This document shows positions 58,666 through 64,000 of a DNA stretch of 64,000 nt, piece after piece; position 1 is the stretch's first letter; each line of letters begins with the position of its first letter. This DNA comes from DAHUXD01 sp963805495 (lineage in GTDB: Bacteria; Acidobacteriota; Thermoanaerobaculia; UBA5066; Gp7-AA6): NCBI GenBank assembly GCA_963805495.1, contig CAWDUQ010000004.1, positions 248,001-312,000 on the forward strand. The letters run 5' to 3'. Position numbers and translations under genes: made by a program. Below the pieces are notes generated by a model. It made no database searches and was not told where the DNA came from. It worked only from the letters and a program-made list of their open reading frames with translations.

Positions 58666-59145
58666 ATGAAGCCCCAGAACGCCCGACCGAAGACCCAGGC
58701 AGTCAAGCCGATTGCGTCGAATCGCAAGGCCTTTCACGAGTACTTCATCGAGGACCGCATCGAGGTCGGGCTCGTTCTGACCGGCACCGAGGTGAAATCG
58801 CTGCGGGGAGGCCGGGCCCAGCTCAAGGACTCCTATGTCCAGTTTCGCGACGGGGAGGCCTATCTCGTCGGGGCCCACATCTCCCCGTACGGCGCGGGAT
58901 CCTGGACGAATCACCTTCCGGAGCGGGACCGGAAGATTCTGCTCCACCGACGGGAGCTCGACCGATGGGCCAGTGCCGTCGCGACCCGCGGCGTGACCTG
59001 CGTGCCCCTCTCGCTGTACTTCAAGGGCTCCCATGCCAAGGCCGAGATCGCTCTGGTGAAGGGCAAGAAGCTCCACGACAAGCGCGACGCCATCCGAGAC
59101 CGCGAGGTCAAGCGGGAGGCCGACCGGGAGATGCGGCACAGATGA
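58666..59145 (+). CDS. smpB: SsrA-binding protein SmpB
   Basis: 159 aa. Binds tmRNA to rescue stalled ribosomes. IASNRKAFHEYFIEDRIEVG, LTGTEVKSLRGGRAQLKDSY, GAHISPYGAGSWTNHLPERD and RKILLHRRELDRW are conserved, and the basic C-terminal tail (KKLHDKRDAIRDREVKREAD) is complete. ATG 58666. The stop overlaps the ATG of a mini-ORF that leads to the GNAT gene. Confidence 0.97.
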   Translation: MKPQNARPKTQAVKPIASNRKAFHEYFIEDRIEVGLVLTGTEVKSLRGGRAQLKDSYVQFRDGEAYLVGAHISPYGAGSWTNHLPERDRKILLHRRELDRWASAVATRGVTCVPLSLYFKGSHAKAEIALVKGKKLHDKRDAIRDREVKREADREMRHR

Positions 59146-59159
59146 GGCGGCGCTCGTGA
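59142..59159 (+). CDS. Mini-ORF MRRRS bridging smpB and the GNAT gene
   Basis: ATG 59142 overlaps the smpB stop (ATGA), runs five codons, and its TGA (59157-59159) overlaps the GNAT start GTG (GTGA). Ribosomes ending smpB could pass through it to the next gene. Very short, so translation is unproved. Confidence 0.35.
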   Translation: MRRRS

Positions 59160-59617
59160 CTGCGGGTCCCGACGACGACTCGATCCGTGATCTCCGCCCG
59201 GGCGATCTCGAAGAGGCGTACCGGCTCGACCAGAGCTGCTTCGAGGAGGGCATCGCATACACCCGCGGCCAGATCCGCGACTTCCTGACCCGCGACGGCG
59301 CGATCGCGCTCGCCGCGGACGGGGACGACGGGAGCCTGGCGGCGTTCGCCATCGGTCACGCTGCGGGCTCGCGGGGCCACGTCGTCACGATCGACATTGC
59401 GGCCTCGCACCGGAGACGGGGGCTCGGCCAGCGACTCCTTTCGGAGCTCAAGGCCCGGATGGCCGCCTCCGGCGTGCGCGAGGTGCGTCTCGAGGTCGAC
59501 AAGCGCAACACGCACGCGATCCGGTTCTACGAGAAGATGGGCTTTCGGTCGACCCGCACGCTGCCCGATTACTACGGCGCGGGCCTCGACGGCCTGCGCA
59601 TGACCCGGAGGTTGTAG
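59156..59617 (+). CDS. GNAT-family N-acetyltransferase (RimI-like)
   Basis: 153 aa. Acetyl-CoA binding motif A HVVTIDIAASHRRRGLGQRL, then MAASGVREVRLEVDKRNTHA and FYEKMGFRSTRTLPDYYGAG, the pattern of RimI-type protein N-alpha-acetyltransferases. Substrate unproven. GTG 59156 is linked to smpB by the mini-ORF. Its TAG stop lies in the first bases of a palindromic repeat. Confidence 0.85.
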   Translation: MTAGPDDDSIRDLRPGDLEEAYRLDQSCFEEGIAYTRGQIRDFLTRDGAIALAADGDDGSLAAFAIGHAAGSRGHVVTIDIAASHRRRGLGQRLLSELKARMAASGVREVRLEVDKRNTHAIRFYEKMGFRSTRTLPDYYGAGLDGLRMTRRL

Positions 59618-59662
59618 GGGCGGCCCTGGCGGCCGCCCGGGGCGGGGATAGGCCCTGCTCCG
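59613..59662. repeat. GTAGGGGC palindrome, copy C (diverged)
   Basis: TGTAGGGGCGGCC and GGCGGCCGCCC hairpin, then GGGGCGGGGATAGGCCCTG, a worn version of the second hairpin of copies A and B. The TAG is the GNAT stop codon. Confidence 0.6.
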
Positions 59663-59672
59663 AGAACCGAGG

Positions 59673-60590
59673 TCAGGCCCGGCAGTAGGACGGCACCCAG
59701 CTCCGCGCGATGACGTCTTCGGGCATCGTCGTGTAGGAGAAGGCCCGGGCCTCCCGCACCATCTGCCCGATGTCGAAGAGGTACTTCGCCTCGGGCAGGT
59801 CCCGGTAGAAGGCGCGGAACATCGGCCCGACCATGGCGCGCGCGACGTGGATGCCCACCCGGCCGATGAAGTTCCGGCGCTGTCCGACGTGCGCCATCTC
59901 GTCGGTCATGATCTCCCGCAGGAGCGCCCGGACGCGGTCGCGGGCCGCGGGCTCGTCGGCCATGATGTCGTCGATCGCGGTGTCGATGTGGAGGTACAGG
60001 GTCAGGCCCATGAGCTCGCTGACGAACGCCGGGGGGTTCATGAGGACGCCCGGGAACCTCGAGAAGACGGCATACATCCGGCGCATGCCGTCGCCCGGCG
60101 GCACCCACTCGACGCGGTCGAGGTGGAAGGTCCGGAACATTTCGTGGAAGAGCCGGACGTGGCTGAACTCCTCGCAGAGGTGGTACCGGCTGATGCGCTG
60201 GGTGGTGCGCACGGCGTACTTGATCGAGGGGGTCGCGTCCCAGGCGCAGGAGATCCCGGCCCACTCGTGGCGGGCGAACTTGTAGAGAAAGGTCAGCAGG
60301 AGGGTCTTCCGGTCGAACGTCGAGGGATCCTCCTGCAGCTTCACGTAGTTGCGGTAGAAGCGCTCGGGGTCGGGCAGGGGCTGGTGCGACCGGACGGGGT
60401 TCGCATGGAAGGCGGCGAGGATCTCCTTCTTCCGGGTCAGGTCTTTGCTCTCCTCGAGGATCTCTCCGTCATGGCGCTGGGTGTAGGTCCAGTAGGACTC
60501 GAAGTTGTCCTCCCGCTCCCGCGGCCCGGCGGACGTGAAGATCGACTTGAAACGCTTCGGCGCGGCGGCCGGCGATGCGACGGTGCTCAT
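59673..60590 (-). CDS. AurF/ferritin-like di-iron protein
   Basis: 305 aa, soluble and helical. Candidate di-iron ligands: Glu in FARHEWAGI, EEFSHVRLFHEMF (ExxH), and a late DEMAHVGQRRNF (ExxH) with acidic HIDTAIDDIM. The layout suggests the AurF-type N-oxygenase / ferritin-like oxidase family. AurF proteins oxidise aryl amines, but such motifs also occur in other di-iron oxygenases. TACGAT ends 9 nt before ATG 60590. No pathway partners adjacent. Confidence 0.6.
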   Translation of the reverse strand: MSTVASPAAAPKRFKSIFTSAGPREREDNFESYWTYTQRHDGEILEESKDLTRKKEILAAFHANPVRSHQPLPDPERFYRNYVKLQEDPSTFDRKTLLLTFLYKFARHEWAGISCAWDATPSIKYAVRTTQRISRYHLCEEFSHVRLFHEMFRTFHLDRVEWVPPGDGMRRMYAVFSRFPGVLMNPPAFVSELMGLTLYLHIDTAIDDIMADEPAARDRVRALLREIMTDEMAHVGQRRNFIGRVGIHVARAMVGPMFRAFYRDLPEAKYLFDIGQMVREARAFSYTTMPEDVIARSWVPSYCRA

Positions 60591-60676
60591 AGACCGCGGA
60601 TCGTACCCGATTCCGGGCCCTCGGCGAGGGGAGCGGCCCGCTCAACCCGGGAGAATGCGGCGAACGAGCCTCTTCG

Positions 60677-63169
60677 TCAGTGGATCCGGGCGAAGCGCGA
60701 GCGTTCCTGCTCGGCCCCCGGACCGCGCGATTCGGTCAGGAAGCACTGGAACGCCTCCGCCGGGAGGGGACGCGAGAACAGGAACCCCTGGAGCTGGTCG
60801 CAATCGCGTTCTTTCAGGAACGCGAGCTGCTCTTCGGTCTCGACGCCTTCCGCGATCACGACGAGCTCGAGGCTGCGGCCCATCGCGATGACCGCCATCG
60901 CAATCGCGGCGTCGTCCTTGTCGCCCGGCAGGTCGCGGACGAAGGACTGATCGAGCTTGATGCGGTCGATGGGGAAGCGCTTGAGGTAGTTGAGCGACGA
61001 ATATCCGGTGCCGAAGTCGTCCATCGAGATCCGCACGCCCTGTTTCTTGAGGCCCCAGAGCGTGTTGATCGAGTGCTCCGCGTTCTGCATCGCGTTGGAC
61101 TCGGTGATCTCGAGGTCGAGCTTGTCCGCGTCGAGCCCCGTCTCGGCGAGCGCGTCGGTCACCTGGCGGACGAGATCGGCCTGCTGGAACTGGCGCGAGG
61201 AGAGGTTGACCGAGACCGTGAGCTTCGGGAATCCCTTCTCGTGCCACTTGCGCGCCTCGGCGCAGGCCGTGCGGAGCACCCACTCGCCGATCGGGACGAT
61301 CAGCCCCGAGAGCTCGGCGATCGGGATGAACTCGCCGGGCGCCATCATCCCGAGCTCGGGGTGACGCCAGCGAAGGAGCGCCTCGGCCCCCAGGACCTCG
61401 GCGGTGTTGAGGTCGATGAAGGGCTGGAAGTGGAGCTCGAGCTCGTCGTTGGCGACGGCCTGGCGCAGGCGGCTCTCGAGCGAGAGGCGCTCGATGGCCT
61501 TGGCGTTCATCGCCGGGGTGTAGAGCTGGTAGTTGTCGCGGCCCTGCTCCTTGGCCCGGTACATGGCCGAGTCGGCGTTTCGGACGAGGTTGTCGGCATT
61601 GTGCCCGTCGGACGGATAGACCGCCACGCCGACGCTGGTGGTCACGAAGAGCTCGCGACCGTCGATCCAGAACGGATCGTGGATGGCGTCGCAGACCTTT
61701 TTCGCGATCTTGGCGGCGTCTTCCTCGGCGCTGATGCCCGGGACGAGCAGGATGAACTCGTCCCCGCCGAGACGCGCCACGGTGTCGCCCTCGCGAACGT
61801 GCTCCTGGATCCGCTCGGCGACCTGACGCAGCAGCTCGTCGCCGACCGAGTGGCCGAGGGAGTCGTTGATGACCTTGAACCGGTCGAGGTCGAGAAACAG
61901 CACGGCGAGCCGCTGGTTGTGCCGGTGGGCCTGCGCGACCGCGAGCGTCAGCCGGTCGTTGAAGAGCAGCCGGTTGGGAAGGTTCGTGAGCGGATCGTGG
62001 AAGGCGAGGTGCTTGACCTGTTCCTCGGCGCGCTTGCGTTCGGTGACGTCGATCGTCGTGCCCTCGATGACCGAGAGCCGGCCGTCCGGCCCTTCGATCA
62101 GGTTCTCGCTCTCGAGGACCCAGACGCGGCTTCCGTCCTTGCGTTTCAAGCAGAGCTCGTAGTTCGTCAGGCTCTGCCGCTCGAGGAGCTTCGCGAGCGC
62201 GGCCTGGCGGTCCTCCGGCTTGAGGTAGAAGTCCCAGGCGGCCTGCTGCAGCACCTCTTCGCGGGAGGCGTAGCCGAAGATCCGCGCGAAGGACTCGTTG
62301 CAGTCGAGGATGCGGCCCTCGAGCGTCGAGCGGTAGACGCCGGCGAGGTTCCTCTCGAAGAGGGTGCGGTACCGCTTCTCCGAGAGGCGCAGCGCTTCTT
62401 CGATCTCGCGCGCCTCTTCGCTTGCGCGCTCGGCGAGCCCCCGGGCGAAGACGGTCGTCAGGCGGCGGCCGTCGCGCACGAGCTCGCCGGTCGTGAGCTC
62501 GAGCGGGAGGACGCGGCCATCGGCATGCTGGCCGGCCGCGCCGAAGCGCTCGGGCGGGCCGTTCTCGGCTGCCCGGGGACGCGGCCCGTAGTCCGGCAGC
62601 AGCGACGTCACCGGCTGCCCGATCAGGGCCGCGACGGGGTAGCCGAACAGGTGCCCGGCCGCGCGGTTGGCGAAGAGCAGGCTGCCGGCCGGATCGACCG
62701 TCAGGATCGCGTCGGGCGCGGTTTCGGCGAGGGTGCGGAAGCGCAGCTCGCTCTCGGAGAGCGCCTTCTGTGCGAGCCGCCGCTCGCGGCGGATCTGCGC
62801 CTCGCGGAGCTCCCGTTCGAGGATGGGGCAGAGCCGTACGAGGCTCGCGCGGGGAATGCAGTTCTGCGCGCCCGCCTTCATCGCGCGGATCGCCGTCTCT
62901 TCGCCGATCGTTTCGGAGACGAGGAGGAAGGGAACGTCGATGTCGCGCTCTTTCAGGAGCGCGAGGGCGTCGAACGCCTCGAGCGAGCGCGCGGCGACGT
63001 CCGAAAGGACGACGTCCCAGGAGCCGGAGGAAAGTGCCGCCTCGAGCTCCGCGCGGGTGGTGACGCGGTGGATGTCGGGATCAAAGCCTCCGCGACGCAG
63101 CTCCTCGAAGAGGAGCCCGGCGTTGGACGCAGAATCGTCCACCACGAGAGCCCGGACAGGCACGCTCAT
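60677..63169 (-). CDS. Receiver-PAS-PAS-GGDEF-EAL cyclic di-GMP protein
   Basis: 830 aa. Receiver at about 5-125 (VVDDSASNAGLLFE, Asp in VVLSDVA; the usual Lys position reads PR). PAS at about 140-250 (FRTLAETAPDAILTVDPAGS) and 265-385 (YRTLFERNLAGVYRSTLEGR). GGDEF at about 395-555 with intact GGDEF (ARLGGDEFILL, about 467). EAL at about 570-815 with AEALLRWRHPELG and DDFGTGYSSLNYLKRFPIDR. Both catalytic domains keep their key residues, so it may synthesise and degrade c-di-GMP. TATCAT at 63183-63188 (minus) lies 13 nt before ATG 63169. Confidence 0.92.
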   Translation of the reverse strand: MSVPVRALVVDDSASNAGLLFEELRRGGFDPDIHRVTTRAELEAALSSGSWDVVLSDVAARSLEAFDALALLKERDIDVPFLLVSETIGEETAIRAMKAGAQNCIPRASLVRLCPILERELREAQIRRERRLAQKALSESELRFRTLAETAPDAILTVDPAGSLLFANRAAGHLFGYPVAALIGQPVTSLLPDYGPRPRAAENGPPERFGAAGQHADGRVLPLELTTGELVRDGRRLTTVFARGLAERASEEAREIEEALRLSEKRYRTLFERNLAGVYRSTLEGRILDCNESFARIFGYASREEVLQQAAWDFYLKPEDRQAALAKLLERQSLTNYELCLKRKDGSRVWVLESENLIEGPDGRLSVIEGTTIDVTERKRAEEQVKHLAFHDPLTNLPNRLLFNDRLTLAVAQAHRHNQRLAVLFLDLDRFKVINDSLGHSVGDELLRQVAERIQEHVREGDTVARLGGDEFILLVPGISAEEDAAKIAKKVCDAIHDPFWIDGRELFVTTSVGVAVYPSDGHNADNLVRNADSAMYRAKEQGRDNYQLYTPAMNAKAIERLSLESRLRQAVANDELELHFQPFIDLNTAEVLGAEALLRWRHPELGMMAPGEFIPIAELSGLIVPIGEWVLRTACAEARKWHEKGFPKLTVSVNLSSRQFQQADLVRQVTDALAETGLDADKLDLEITESNAMQNAEHSINTLWGLKKQGVRISMDDFGTGYSSLNYLKRFPIDRIKLDQSFVRDLPGDKDDAAIAMAVIAMGRSLELVVIAEGVETEEQLAFLKERDCDQLQGFLFSRPLPAEAFQCFLTESRGPGAEQERSRFARIH

Positions 63170-63265
63170 TGTGTGTCCGGTAATGATAGCGGGGTCAGGG
63201 CTTTACGTCTCCTGTCCCTTTCCGCACCGAACCGGGCCCGAAGGACAGGTATCGCGGAGGGACTT

Positions 63266-63901
63266 TCAGCTTCGGGGGGCGCGGAGAATCGCCAGCGCAA
63301 CGGCCTCGACGCCGTTGAGCACGAACTGCACACCGATGACGGCCGTGATCAAACCCATGATTTTGGAGACGATGCGCTGGCCCGTCTCGCCGATGCGGCG
63401 CACGATGGCGGGGGCCGCGAGGAGCACCAGGAGCGTCAGGAGGATGTTCGCCGCGATGGCGATCGCCATCGCGGCCCTGTGACCCCCGTCACGCGCCTGG
63501 CCCACGAGGACCATCACGGTCGAGATGGCGCCCGGCCCGGCGATCAACGGCATTCCGATCGGCACGATCGAGGGGTCGCCCCGGACGACCACTTCCGCGC
63601 GTTCGTGCCGGTCGTCGCCCTGGAGCGTCGAGAGCCCCATGATCGTGAAGAGGATGCCGCCGGCGATCTGGAACGCCGGGAGCGTGATGCCGAACGCGGA
63701 GAAGATGGCGCCTCCGGTCAGCGCGAAGACCCCGAGGATCAACGCGGCCGCGAAGCACGCGCGGAACGCCATCCGCCGGCGCTCGTTCGGCATGCCGGCC
63801 GTCATCGCGACGAAGATCGGGGCCGCCTCGATCGGGTTGATGACCGAGAAGAGCGAGGAGAACGCGAGGACGACGAATTTGGCGTCGGTGGAGGAGAACA
63901 T
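63266..63901 (-). CDS. MarC-family membrane protein
   Basis: 211 aa, six helices. FSSLFSVINPIEAAPIFVAM, FALTGGAIFSAFGITLPAFQ (with AGGILFTIMGL), PIGMPLIAGPGAIS and IMGLITAVIGVQFVLNGVEA are typical of MarC (UPF0056). Function unknown; not a multidrug exporter despite the name. ATG 63901 lies 6 nt after TACTAT, another leaderless candidate. Confidence 0.92.
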   Translation of the reverse strand: MFSSTDAKFVVLAFSSLFSVINPIEAAPIFVAMTAGMPNERRRMAFRACFAAALILGVFALTGGAIFSAFGITLPAFQIAGGILFTIMGLSTLQGDDRHERAEVVVRGDPSIVPIGMPLIAGPGAISTVMVLVGQARDGGHRAAMAIAIAANILLTLLVLLAAPAIVRRIGETGQRIVSKIMGLITAVIGVQFVLNGVEAVALAILRAPRS

Positions 63902-63907
63902 GCGGGA

Positions 63908-63913
63908 ATAGTA
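63908..63913 (-). promoter_or_regulatory. -10 hexamer TACTAT, leaderless start of marC
   Basis: On the minus strand TACTAT ends 6 nt before ATG 63901, with no ribosome site. Confidence 0.55.
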
Positions 63914-63965
63914 GTTTGTTCGGCCTTCCCAACCGGCGGCCGGCCCGGTCGAACGGACGCCAATT

Positions 63966-64000
63966 GGCCGGTCGGCCGGCCGGTCGGTCGGTCGGTCGGT
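63966..64000. repeat. GGTC/GGCC short tandem repeat at window edge
   Basis: The last about 35 bases are a run of GGCC and then GGTC tetranucleotide units that continues to the edge. It could be a slippage-prone intergenic tract or an assembly edge. Confidence 0.6.

Noticed and set aside
1..64000. CRISPR arrays, insertion sequences, phage genes and tRNA/rRNA genes
   Set aside because: I looked for regularly spaced repeats, transposase motifs, terminal repeats and tRNA-like folds and saw none; a tool-based scan could still find a divergent tRNA.

Overview
The window is a GC-rich (roughly 70 % by eye), gene-dense chromosomal segment of a diderm (Gram-negative) bacterium. Lipid A synthesis (LpxC), an OprP-like porin, a DUF481 outer-membrane protein, an OmpA-family protein and a TonB C-terminal domain all indicate an outer membrane. 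The gene mix (DUF4388 protein, Ser/Thr kinase fused to a receiver-like domain and TonB, multihaem cytochrome with TPRs, two arylsulfatase-linked small secreted proteins) resembles Acidobacteriota or deltaproteobacterial-type lineages. That placement is inference: there is no rRNA gene or other decisive marker. I saw no tRNA, rRNA, CRISPR array, transposase or phage gene.

Layout. 1-2.9 kb: end of a possible CoA-transferase gene, EamA permease, SprT-like protein, dienelactone hydrolase, 7Fe ferredoxin. 2.9-13.6 kb: housekeeping genes (glmU, glmS, uvrD/pcrA, pgeF, gatB, ftsE, ftsX). 13.7-22.4 kb: an accessory island with two nearly identical small secreted proteins, a secreted HAD hydrolase, a receiver / sensor kinase / FixJ-type regulator set, a formylglycine arylsulfatase and a phosphate-selective-type porin. 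22.4-27.8 kb: GAP-family permease, a lipoprotein, an eight-haem cytochrome c lipoprotein with TPRs and a LEA-like secreted protein. 27.9-36.6 kb: AI-2E family permease, OmpA protein, DUF4388 protein, ruvC-yebC and a large composite kinase. 36.5-39.3 kb: a BtuFCD-like ABC importer. 39.3-46.6 kb: accD, folC, dNTPase, glyA and membrane proteins, mostly overlapping stop-to-start. 46.6-56.6 kb: mainly minus-strand operons (HupE-like pair with DUF481 protein; TPR-RDD-NAD synthase-methyltransferase-glycosyltransferase). 56.6-64 kb: formiminotransferase, lpxC, smpB, GNAT, a di-iron protein, a GGDEF-EAL protein and MarC.

Regulatory architecture is the most informative part. Many genes have a TANNNT hexamer ending 6-8 nt before the start codon and no Shine-Dalgarno, which points to leaderless mRNAs. 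Four other genes start on a GTG/TTG that overlaps the stop of an ATG mini-ORF of 5-9 codons, suggesting termination-reinitiation. In the accessory island an 11-bp motif (CAA[A/G]GTCCAAT) lies exactly 22 nt upstream of the -10 of both the two-component operon and the sulfatase operon. This suggests that the FixJ-type regulator encoded there controls both. Two families of palindromic intergenic repeats are present, and one of them supplies stop codons to neighbouring genes.
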